Shown here piece after piece: positions 44,287-51,690 of a stretch of 64,000 bases of DNA. Origin of the DNA: an uncultured Stenotrophomonas sp. (lineage in GTDB: Bacteria > Pseudomonadota > Gammaproteobacteria > Xanthomonadales > Xanthomonadaceae); the NCBI RefSeq assembly GCF_913778665.1, contig NZ_CAJYVQ010000012.1, positions 62,001-126,000 on the forward strand. Reading direction: 5' to 3'. The notes under the pieces are model-generated. The model was not told the origin of the DNA and did no database searches. It worked only from the letters and a program-made list of their open reading frames with translations. The translations under genes were made by a program, and so were the position numbers. Position 1 is the first letter of the stretch. The number at the start of each line of letters is the position of its first letter.

Positions 44287-46368
44287 ATGGCACGGTGGCA
44301 ATGGATGGCGGCGGGTGTGGCGTTGGCAACAGCGGTGGCATTGGCGGCAACGTGGTGGGGAACTCCGCTGCATACGCCGGCTGAACCCGCAGGCCCGGCC
44401 CCGACGCCGTTGGCCTGGACCGCGCAGATCGAGGCGCTGGCCGGCGATGGCCATCCCGGTGATCGCGATGGCGCCTCCGTGCAGGCCCGCTTCGCCGATC
44501 CCTCTGGTTTGCTGCGTGCTGCTGATGGCAGCGTCTACTTCACCGATGCCGGCGACAACAACCGCATCCGCCGCCTCCTGCCTGATGGCCGTGTTGAAAC
44601 CGTGGCCGGGCAGGGCGAGGGCCGCGTCGATGGCCCGGCGCTGCAGGCGAGCTTCAATACACCCTCGGGCATCGCCGCCGACGCGCAGGGCAACCTGTAT
44701 GTGGCCGACACCGGAAACCACGCGATCCGTCGAATCGGTATCGATGGCCAGGTCAGCACGCTGGCCGGCGGCGAGCAGGGTTATCTGGATGGCCCGGCCG
44801 CCCAGGCGCGGTTCGATGCACCGATGGGCATCGCGGTGGACGCACAGGGCCAGGTCTATGTGGCGGATACCTACAACGATCGCATCCGGGTGATCGGCAC
44901 CGATGGCAGGGTGCGCACCCTGGCCGGCGGCGAGCGCCCGGGGCTGGCCGATGGCGCAGGTGCCGCAGCGCGCTTCGATACGCCGGTGGCACTGGCGTTG
45001 GATGCGCAGGGCGCACTGCTGGTGGCCGATCTGTTCAACAACGCGGTACGCCGTGTCGGTGCCGATGGCACGGTCAGCACCGTGCTGGCGGCCGCCAGCG
45101 TGATCAATGGGCCGCTGTCGCTCGCCACGACGCACGACGGCGTGCTGTACGTGGGCGACCTGGATGGGCGCATCGTGCAGGTGACGCCGCAGGGCCATCA
45201 GATCACGCTGGTTGGCAATGGCCGCCTGCCGCGCCTTGCCCGCCCCAGCGGACTGGCGATGGATGCAGATGGCAGCGTGCTGGTGGCCGATGCCGCAGCC
45301 TATCGCCTGCATCGCCTGCGCCCGCTGCCGGTGGGCGATCTGCCGGCACCGGCGTTGGTCGGCCCGGCCGCCGATGCCGCGCTGCCGGATACCGGCGGGC
45401 GCTGGCCGTTGGCGCCGCAGCAGGGCTGGCATGAAGTGGTTGGTACGCTCGGCGAGGTGCGTGGCAACTTCAAGGGCGAGAGCCGCCATCACCTGCACGG
45501 TGGGTTTGACGTGCGCGGCGATGTCGGCCAGACCGTACTGGCCATCGCCGAGGGCAAGGTGAGCAGCCCGGTGGCGGCGTGGAGCCTGGGTGGCCAGGCC
45601 GAAGGGCTGGCAGTGGACCGCCTCAAGTACATCCACATGCGGGTCGGCCGCACGCCGCGCGATGAACCCTTCGATGCGCGCTGGCAGGCGCTGTACGACG
45701 AGCAGGGCAAGCTGGAGCGGATGCGCGTGCGGCGCGGCACCCGCATCCATGTCGGCGACCGGCTGGGCAGCATCAACAACCAGGCCCATGTGCATCTGGC
45801 GGTGGGTACCGGCGGCTTCGAGACCAATGCGGTGGCGCTTGGCTTCCACAACTACGCCGATCACTTCGCACCGCGCATTACCGACGTGGCGCTGCTGGAC
45901 GACAACGACCAGCCGATGGCCGCCGGCGCCGATGGCGTGGTGATGGTGGCGCGCCAGGGCCGCGGCGTGCAGATCGTGGTGGAAGCCTGGGACCAGGTCG
46001 ACAACAACCTGCCGCGTCGACGCCTGGGCATGTACCAGGTGGGTTACCAGATCCTCGATGGCGTCGGCCAGCCGCTGCAGGGTTACGAGCAGCCGCGCTG
46101 GAACATTGTGTTCAACCGCATGCCGCCGCAGCAGGAGGCTGTGCGGGTGGCCTATGCGCCGGACAGCGGCATCACCGTGCATGGCAGTGCGGTGACGCGG
46201 TTCCGTTACCTGGCTACCAACACCGTGCGCGATGGCCTGATGGAAACCGGCCGCTGGCAACCCGCGGCATTGCCGCCAGGCGAGTACATCGTGCGTGCCA
46301 GCGTGCGTGACTACAGCGGCAACGAAGGCATCGGCCCGCGCGAGATCAGGGTTCGGCTGCTGCCATAG
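44287..46368 (+). CDS. NHL beta-propeller fused to an M23-like peptidase domain
   Basis: 693 residues from ATG 44287. N-terminal anchor (MAAGVALATAVALAATWWG). Residues about 45-365 are six or more NHL units, e.g. DPSGLLRAADGSVYFTDAGDNNRIRRLLPDGRVETVAG and GIAVDAQGQVYVADTYNDRIRVIG. Residues about 385-510 form an M23-like domain: HLHGGFDVRG gives the HxGxD-type ligands and HVHLAVG the final HxH, so zinc binding looks intact. A C-terminal Ig-like region follows. The order NHL-M23 is uncommon. The periplasmic role is probably in envelope glycan remodelling or sensing. The tail overlaps the opposite-strand YciI gene end by 23 bases. Confidence 0.8.
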   Translation: MARWQWMAAGVALATAVALAATWWGTPLHTPAEPAGPAPTPLAWTAQIEALAGDGHPGDRDGASVQARFADPSGLLRAADGSVYFTDAGDNNRIRRLLPDGRVETVAGQGEGRVDGPALQASFNTPSGIAADAQGNLYVADTGNHAIRRIGIDGQVSTLAGGEQGYLDGPAAQARFDAPMGIAVDAQGQVYVADTYNDRIRVIGTDGRVRTLAGGERPGLADGAGAAARFDTPVALALDAQGALLVADLFNNAVRRVGADGTVSTVLAAASVINGPLSLATTHDGVLYVGDLDGRIVQVTPQGHQITLVGNGRLPRLARPSGLAMDADGSVLVADAAAYRLHRLRPLPVGDLPAPALVGPAADAALPDTGGRWPLAPQQGWHEVVGTLGEVRGNFKGESRHHLHGGFDVRGDVGQTVLAIAEGKVSSPVAAWSLGGQAEGLAVDRLKYIHMRVGRTPRDEPFDARWQALYDEQGKLERMRVRRGTRIHVGDRLGSINNQAHVHLAVGTGGFETNAVALGFHNYADHFAPRITDVALLDDNDQPMAAGADGVVMVARQGRGVQIVVEAWDQVDNNLPRRRLGMYQVGYQILDGVGQPLQGYEQPRWNIVFNRMPPQQEAVRVAYAPDSGITVHGSAVTRFRYLATNTVRDGLMETGRWQPAALPPGEYIVRASVRDYSGNEGIGPREIRVRLLP

Positions 46369-46753
46369 CGGCGGCGGGGGCGCCGCAGCGTTCGCGCTCG
46401 GCGTCCATGTCTTCCAGCGGCCGCACCTCGATGCTGCCGAAGCGTGCCCACGGGAAGTCGCGCGCGATGCGCATGGCTTCGTCGCGGTCGCGGGCCACGA
46501 TCAGGTTGAAGCCGGCCAGCAGTTCGCGGGTTTCGGCGAACGGGCCATCCAGCACGCGACTGTGCCCATCGCGCACGCGCAGGGTCTGCGCGGTGTCGAC
46601 CGGCTGCAGTTTCTGCGCAACCAGCAGCGTGCCCTCGGCCTGCAGCTTGTCGGCGTGCGCGAGGCAGTCGCGCATCAAGGCGTTGAATTCTTCGGTCGGC
46701 AGTGCCTGCAGCAGGGCAGGTTCGATGTAGATCAGAAGCAGGTACTGCTGCAT
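46346..46753 (-). CDS. YciI/DGPF family protein
   Basis: 135 residues from ATG 46751-46753. YCII fold: MQQYLLLIYIEPALLQALPTEEFNALMRDCLAHADKL, then RVRDGHSRVLDGPFAETRELLAGFNLIVARDRDEAMRIARDFPWARFGSIEVRPLE. The VLDGPFAETRE motif is diagnostic of the DGPF subgroup, often encoded beside ECF42 sigma factors. Its function is not established; some relatives are dehydrochlorinases or small enzymes. The ECF42 sigma gene is 1.8 kb away, and the upstream region shares a ~50-bp inverted repeat with that of the next DGPF gene. Confidence 0.85.
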   Translation of the reverse strand: MQQYLLLIYIEPALLQALPTEEFNALMRDCLAHADKLQAEGTLLVAQKLQPVDTAQTLRVRDGHSRVLDGPFAETRELLAGFNLIVARDRDEAMRIARDFPWARFGSIEVRPLEDMDAERERCGAPAAAMAAAEP

Positions 46754-46819
46754 GGCACGGTCCTGGCGGGGGCGGGTGCCCATGATGGCGCAGGTCTGCG
46801 CACGGGCATGTTGCAGCGC

Positions 46820-47092
46820 GGGAAGCGTGCCTTCGGCGGGGATCGGCGAACGGCGGAGCCCCTCCGTGGTGGCGGTACAGCGTGATTCTCGGGCTTGGCC
46901 GGGTGGCTAGGCGGGTCGGGGGACGCCGTAAACCCGTCCATGGGGGATTGGCCGCGGCATTCATGCCGCAGACACCCCCGCCCCGCCAGCCGCACTCGCC
47001 CGGCCCACCCACAGGAACCCGAGCTTTCAGCGACCAACCCACCCCACCACGGAGGGGCCCGCCGTTCGCCGCCCGCCGAAGGCACGCTTTCC
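46820..47092. repeat. ~50-bp inverted repeat between divergent DGPF genes
   Basis: Arms at 46820-46872 and 47045-47092, about 90% alike by eye: the left arm contains GCGTGCCTTCGGCGGG and CCCCTCCGTGGTGG, and the right arm carries their reverse complements CCACCACGGAGGGG and CCGCCGAAGGCACGC-like sequence. The arms lie upstream of each of the two divergent DGPF genes. The remaining part of the 46754-47190 gap holds no gene. Confidence 0.7.
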
Positions 47093-47117
47093 ACGGAGAA
47101 AAAAAATTCCGGAAACG

Positions 47118-47146
47118 TGTCGATTCCGATGACCCTGGTTCGTTGT
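47118..47146 (+). promoter_or_regulatory. Candidate ECF42-type promoter
   Basis: TGTCGA (47118-47123), 17-base spacer, CGTTGT (47141-47146), 44 bases upstream of the DGPF gene at 47191. TGTCGA in the -35 region is the reported ECF42 consensus; the -10 (CGTT here) is close to the reported CGTC/CGAC form. It would drive the DGPF-VOC-VOC-sigma cluster and give autoregulation. Confidence 0.6.
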
Positions 47147-47190
47147 ACCCAGTGAAGGGCACGCCCCCCGCGTCCCCACGGGAGACCGAA

Positions 47191-47604
47191 ATGAAAGTGA
47201 TGGTGATCGTGAAGGCCAACGCCGACTCCGAAGCCGGCCGCATGCCGAACGAACAGGAATTGTCCGAAATGGGCGCCTTCAACGAGCAGCTGGTCGCCGC
47301 CGGCATCATGCTCGCCGGTGAAGGCCTGCACGCCACCCAGCGTGGTCGTCGCATTCATTTCGGCAGCGGTGCGCCCCGCGTCGAGTCTGGTCCATTCGGC
47401 CCCGCCGACAAACAGATCGCCGGCTTCTGGCTGTGGAACGTGCGGTCGCTGGAGGACGCCGTCGAGTGGGCCAGCCGTGCCCCGTTCCGCAGTGGCGGCA
47501 CCCTGGAGGTGCGCCCATTGATTTCCGCGGAAGACTTCGGCGAAGCCTTCACCCCCGACTTACAGCAGCAGGAACAGCGTCTGCGTGCACAGCTGGAAGG
47601 TTGA
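47191..47604 (+). CDS. YciI/DGPF-related protein in the ECF42 cluster
   Basis: 137 residues. Strand MKVMVIVKANADSEAGRMPNE, then EMGAFNEQLVAAGIMLAGEGLHATQRGRRIHFGSGAPRVESGPFGPADKQIAGFWLWNVRSLEDAVEWASRAPF. SGPFGPADKQI is a DGPF-like variant. It is the first gene of the ECF42 cluster (47191-49845) after the candidate promoter; all four genes run the same way with gaps of 35 to 70 bases. Function unknown, with the family context of stress-linked small enzymes. Confidence 0.88.
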   Translation: MKVMVIVKANADSEAGRMPNEQELSEMGAFNEQLVAAGIMLAGEGLHATQRGRRIHFGSGAPRVESGPFGPADKQIAGFWLWNVRSLEDAVEWASRAPFRSGGTLEVRPLISAEDFGEAFTPDLQQQEQRLRAQLEG

Positions 47605-47673
47605 TCCGAATCTGGTCCGCATCCGCCGGGCATGACCCGGCGCAACCCCTGACCTACACACCGGAGTACTGCC

Positions 47674-48096
47674 ATGAGATTGATTCCGTTCCTCGGCTTC
47701 AGCGGCCAGGCCCACGACGCGATGGCGTTCTATGCCAAGGCACTCGGCGGCCAGGTCACCTCGGAAATGAAGTACCGCGACATGCCGCCGTCCGATGGCA
47801 TGCCCGGCTGCAATGAAATGCCGGCGCAAACGCTGGACCACGTTGCGCACAGCCAGCTGGAGATCGGCAACGCCATCCTGATGGCCGCCGATGGCCCCGG
47901 CGGCAGCGACGGTGGTTCGACCACCATCAATGTCGATGTCGACAGCATCGAAGAGGCCGAGCGCGTGTTCGCGGCGCTGGCCGACGGCGGCCAGGTACAG
48001 ATGCCGATCGCCGAAACGTTCTGGGCGCATCGCTGGGGCATGTTGATCGACCGCTACGGCAAGCCGTGGATGGTCAACTGCATGAAGCAGCCCTGA
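47674..48096 (+). CDS. VOC family protein (PhnB/3-demethylubiquinone-like)
   Basis: 140 residues. MRLIPFLGFSGQAHDAMAFYAKALGGQVTSEMKYRDMP opens the domain, and RWGMLIDRYGKPWMVN closes it, the PhnB/YjdN-type signature. The fold is a glyoxalase/bleomycin-resistance dimer. The metal-ligand positions are not all clear, so the catalytic state is unknown. It lies between the DGPF gene and the second VOC gene in the ECF42 cluster. Confidence 0.88.
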   Translation: MRLIPFLGFSGQAHDAMAFYAKALGGQVTSEMKYRDMPPSDGMPGCNEMPAQTLDHVAHSQLEIGNAILMAADGPGGSDGGSTTINVDVDSIEEAERVFAALADGGQVQMPIAETFWAHRWGMLIDRYGKPWMVNCMKQP

Positions 48097-48130
48097 GCCG
48101 TCCCACGTTCATCCACAAGGAGTTTCATCG

Positions 48131-48541
48131 ATGAGTGCGCCGCAACCGCAGATGATCTTCGTCAACCTGCCCGTGCAGGACCTGCCGAAGTCCAAGACCT
48201 TCTTCGCCGCGTTGGGCTACAGCTTCAACCCGACCTTCACCAACGACGATGCGGCCTGCATGGTCATCAGCGAAAGCATCTTCGTGATGCTGCTGACCCA
48301 GCCGTTCTTTCAACAATTCACCACCCAGCCGATCGCCGATGCACGCAGCCACACCGAGGTGATCACCTGCCTGTCGGCGGACAGCCGCAAGGCGGTGGAC
48401 GTGCTGGTGGACAAGGCACTGGCCGCGGGCGGCAGCGAACCGCAGCCGGCGCGCGACTATGGCTTCATGTACCAGCGCGGCTTCCAGGACCTGGATGGGC
48501 ACCTGTGGGAAATCGCGCACATGGATGGCGAACCAGGCTGA
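48131..48541 (+). CDS. VOC family protein (glyoxalase/lactoylglutathione lyase-like)
   Basis: 136 residues. MSAPQPQMIFVNLPVQDLPKSKTFFAALGYSFNPTFTNDDAACMVISESIFVML then SADSRKAVDVLVDKALAAGGSEPQPARDYGFMYQRGFQDLDGHLWEIAHMD, the typical pattern of an uncharacterised VOC group common next to DGPF genes. The final DGHLWEI strand holds the metal-site Glu. Part of the ECF42 cluster, 35 bases after the first VOC gene. Confidence 0.88.
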   Translation: MSAPQPQMIFVNLPVQDLPKSKTFFAALGYSFNPTFTNDDAACMVISESIFVMLLTQPFFQQFTTQPIADARSHTEVITCLSADSRKAVDVLVDKALAAGGSEPQPARDYGFMYQRGFQDLDGHLWEIAHMDGEPG

Positions 48542-48588
48542 GTACCGCGTCGCTTGTGCGGGCCGGGCGTGCATGCTGTGATCCACAC

Positions 48589-49845
48589 ATGCACGATCCC
48601 GCACTGACACAGCGTCTGGAAACCCTCTGGCGGATGGAGTCGCCGGTGTTGATCGCGCGCCTGGCGCGGCTGCTCGGTGGCGATGTCGGCCGTGCCGAGG
48701 AGCTGGCCCAGGACACCTGGCTGGCGGCGCTGGAGCGCTGGCCGGCGCAGGGTATCCCGGACAATCCCGGAGCCTGGCTGATGACCACCGCGCGCAACCG
48801 GGCCATCGATGTGCTGCGCCAGCATCAGCGCGTGGCGCAGCAGCATGCGCAATGGGGCGAGGAACTGCATCCGGCACCGCTGCCGGCGCCGGACGACAGC
48901 CAGGCGCTGGAAGACGACCTGGGTGACGACCTGCTGCGGCTGATGTTCGTGGCCTGCCATCCGGTACTGCCCGCCGACGCGCGGGTGGCGCTCACCCTGC
49001 GCCTGCTGGGTGGGCTGACCACCACCGAGATCGCGCGTGGCTTCCTGCAGCCCGAGCCGACCATCGCCCAGCGCATCGTGCGAGCCAAGCGCACCCTGGC
49101 GCAGAAGCAGGTGCCCTACGAAGTGCCCCGCGCGGAGGCGATGCCCGAGCGCTTGGCCTCGGTGCTGGAGGCGATCTACCTGGTGTTCAACGAGGGCTAT
49201 GCCGCCAGTGCCGGCGATGACTGGATGCGCCCGGCCCTGTGCGAGGAAGCGCTGCGGCTGGGGCGCATTCTGGCTCATCGCCTGCCGGCGCCACCGGTGC
49301 TGGGCCTGCTGGCGTTGATGGAACTGCAGGCCTCGCGCGCGGCGGCACGCGTCGATGCACAGGGCGCTGCGGTGCTGCTGGACCAGCAGGAACGCGCGCG
49401 CTGGGATTGGCTGCAGATCGAGCGCGGGCAGCAGCTGCTGGCGCGCGCATTGGCCGCTGGTGGCGATCAGGACCCTTATGTGCTGCAGGCGTGCATCGCC
49501 GCCTGCCATGCCGCCGCGCGGCGCCCGCAGGAGACTGACTGGCCACGCATTGCCTCGCTGTATACGCAGCTGTTGCAGGTGCAGCCTTCCCCGGTGGTGG
49601 CGTTGAACCGGGTGGTGGCGGTGCTGCGCAGCGATGGTGCGTTCGCGGCGTGGGCGCAGCTGCAGCCGCTGCTGGACGAGCCACGGTTGCAGGACTACGC
49701 GCCGTTGCAGGTGGTACGCGGCGAGCTGTTGCAACAGCTGGGCCGGGCCGAGGATGCCCGCGAAGCCTTCGCGAGCGCCGCCGCGCTGACCGGCAACGCC
49801 CGCGAACGCGCGCACCTGCTGTCGCGCGCGCAAGGACCGGGCTGA
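48589..49845 (+). CDS. ECF42-group RNA polymerase sigma factor (DUF6596 C-terminal domain)
   Basis: 418 residues, twice an ordinary ECF sigma. Residues about 1-170 are sigma region 2 (RLARLLGGDVGRAEELAQDTWLAALERWP, NPGAWLMTTARNRAIDVLRQHQR) and region 4 (HPVLPADARVALTLRLLGGLTTTEIARGFLQPEPTIAQRIVRAKRTLA). The long C-terminal part (about 185-415) is the helical DUF6596 domain: EAIYLVFNEGYAASAGDDWMRPALCEEALRLGRIL and QPSPVVALNRVVAV. ECF42 factors lack an anti-sigma and may be controlled by this domain. It sits at the end of the DGPF-VOC-VOC cluster, as in the described ECF42 loci. Confidence 0.93.
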   Translation: MHDPALTQRLETLWRMESPVLIARLARLLGGDVGRAEELAQDTWLAALERWPAQGIPDNPGAWLMTTARNRAIDVLRQHQRVAQQHAQWGEELHPAPLPAPDDSQALEDDLGDDLLRLMFVACHPVLPADARVALTLRLLGGLTTTEIARGFLQPEPTIAQRIVRAKRTLAQKQVPYEVPRAEAMPERLASVLEAIYLVFNEGYAASAGDDWMRPALCEEALRLGRILAHRLPAPPVLGLLALMELQASRAAARVDAQGAAVLLDQQERARWDWLQIERGQQLLARALAAGGDQDPYVLQACIAACHAAARRPQETDWPRIASLYTQLLQVQPSPVVALNRVVAVLRSDGAFAAWAQLQPLLDEPRLQDYAPLQVVRGELLQQLGRAEDAREAFASAAALTGNARERAHLLSRAQGPG

Positions 49846-49901
49846 CCCCGTCTTTCCGAATCCCTTTACACTCCGGAAGGATTTCCCTGCTGGAGAGAGC
49901 A

Positions 49902-51551
49902 ATGAAGCGAGTAGCACTGGGCATGCTGGCCCTGTCGGTGTCGAGCGCACTGATGGCGGCCACCCCGAAATTCGATGGCGCGCGGATCTCTGCCGACGTC
50001 AAGGAACTGGCCTCCGACGCCTACGAAGGCCGCTCGCCGGCCACCGCCGGTGAAGAGAAGACCATCGCCTATCTCAGCAAGCAGTTCGCCGAGGCTGGCC
50101 TGCAGCCGGGCGGCGACCTCAAGGATGGCAAGCGCCTGTGGACCCAGGCCGTGCCGCTGCGCAAGGGCGACATCGTCGGCACACCGCAGCTGGCGCTGCA
50201 CCAGGGCGGCAGGACCATTGCGCTTGACCAGGGCAAGCAGATTGCCGTGCGTGCCGCCATGAACGGCGCCAGCAACGTCGATATCAGCAAGGCACCGCTG
50301 GTGTTCCTCGGTTACGGCGTGAAAGCGCCGGAGCGCAACTGGGACGACTTCAAGGGCGTGGACCTGAAGGGGAAGATCGCCGTGGTGCTGATCAACGATC
50401 CGGACTTCGAGACCGGCCAGGGCGACTTCGACGGCAAGGGCATGACCTACTACGGCCGTTGGACCTACAAGTACGAAGAAGGCGCGCGCCAGGGGGCGCT
50501 GGGCGTGCTGATCGTGCACGAGACCGCGCCGGCATCGTATGGCTGGGCCACCGTGGCCGGCTCCAATACCAACACCATGTTCGACGTGGTGCGCGACAAC
50601 CCGGCCGAAAGCCATCCGCTTCTGGAAGGCTGGATCCAGCGCGATCTGGCGGTGGAGCTGTTCCGTTCGGCCGGGCAGGATTTCGAGGCGCTGAAGAAGA
50701 AGGCCCAGCGGCGCGATTTCACGCCGGTGGTGCTGAGCGGCGCCAGCCTGGATGCGAAGTACGCGGTGAAGACCGAAGTGATCACCTCGCACAACGTCGC
50801 CGCGCGGCTGGAAGGCACCCACCATCCGGACGAGACGATCATCTACAGCGCGCACTGGGACCACATCGGCGTGGGTGAGCCGGATGCACGCGGCGACCGC
50901 ATCTTCAACGGTGCGCTGGACAACGCCAGCGGCACCGCCTCGTTGATCGAGCTGGCACGTGGTTTCGCCAAGGCCAAGCGTCCGGAGCGCTCGCTGCTGT
51001 TCCTGGCGGTCACGGCCGAAGAGAAGGGCCTGCTGGGTTCGGAATACTACGCGACCCATCCGCTGTACCCGCTTGAAAAGACCGTGGCGGTGATCAACAT
51101 GGATGGCATGGCGCCGTTCGGCCCGTCGCGTGATTTCGGCATCTATGGTGCCGCGCGCTTCGAGCTGCTGGACCGGCTGAAGGACGTCGCCAAGGGTTGG
51201 GACATCCGCTACACCCCGGACCCGAAGCCGGAAGCGGGCCTGTTCTTCCGCTCCGATCACTTCCCGTTCGCCAAGCGCGGCGTGCCGGCGCTGTCCTGGT
51301 CGGCCGGCCAGGACTGGGTGGACGGTGGCGTGGCCGCGGGCAAGAAGGCCTCGGAGGACTACACCGCCAAGCGTTACCACCAGCAGGGCGACGAATGGCA
51401 GCCGGACTGGGTGTTCGCCGGTGCTGCCCGCGACCTGGAGGTGCTGTACACGCTGGGCAACCAGCTGGCCAACTCGCGCAGCTGGCCGAACTGGAGCAAG
51501 GACGAATCGTTCCGCGCCGTGCGTGACGCCAGCGCCGACCAGCGCAAGTAA
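49902..51551 (+). CDS. Secreted M28 family metallopeptidase
   Basis: 549 residues from ATG 49902. Signal peptide MKRVALGMLALSVSSALMAA. An inserted PA domain occupies about 100-250 (PLVFLGYGVKAPERNWDDFKGVDLKGKIAVVLINDPDF). The M28 zinc ligands are visible: SAHWDHIGVGEPD (His, Asp-type), GALDNASGTAS (Asp), AVTAEEKGLLGSEYY (Glu-Glu), and a late His in FFRSDHFPFAKRG. It is an aminopeptidase-like exoprotease in the periplasm or outside. Transcription is apparently separate from the sigma gene (57-base gap). A SMAG unit follows. Confidence 0.92.
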   Translation: MKRVALGMLALSVSSALMAATPKFDGARISADVKELASDAYEGRSPATAGEEKTIAYLSKQFAEAGLQPGGDLKDGKRLWTQAVPLRKGDIVGTPQLALHQGGRTIALDQGKQIAVRAAMNGASNVDISKAPLVFLGYGVKAPERNWDDFKGVDLKGKIAVVLINDPDFETGQGDFDGKGMTYYGRWTYKYEEGARQGALGVLIVHETAPASYGWATVAGSNTNTMFDVVRDNPAESHPLLEGWIQRDLAVELFRSAGQDFEALKKKAQRRDFTPVVLSGASLDAKYAVKTEVITSHNVAARLEGTHHPDETIIYSAHWDHIGVGEPDARGDRIFNGALDNASGTASLIELARGFAKAKRPERSLLFLAVTAEEKGLLGSEYYATHPLYPLEKTVAVINMDGMAPFGPSRDFGIYGAARFELLDRLKDVAKGWDIRYTPDPKPEAGLFFRSDHFPFAKRGVPALSWSAGQDWVDGGVAAGKKASEDYTAKRYHQQGDEWQPDWVFAGAARDLEVLYTLGNQLANSRSWPNWSKDESFRAVRDASADQRK

Positions 51552-51560
51552 CGGCGTTGG

Positions 51561-51583
51561 GTAGTGCCGGCCGCTGGCCGGCA
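51561..51583. repeat. SMAG/REP palindrome
   Basis: GTAGTGCCGGCCGC then TGGCCGGCA, the standard unit, 10 bases after the M28 stop. It holds two GCCGGC sites. Confidence 0.85.
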
Positions 51584-51690
51584 TTGCTGCCCCGGAAGCG
51601 CCGGGCCGTGCCCAGCGTTTCCGTAACGGCTTCCGTCCCCGCTTTCCGGCCCTTCGTCGCAACCTGCTTGTTTGCCTGGCGGGCCGCCCT

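Noticed and set aside
43978-46260. Long open minus-strand frame (760 codons) opposite the NHL/M23 gene
   Set aside because: Composition is that of an antisense shadow of a high-GC gene, with no motifs.
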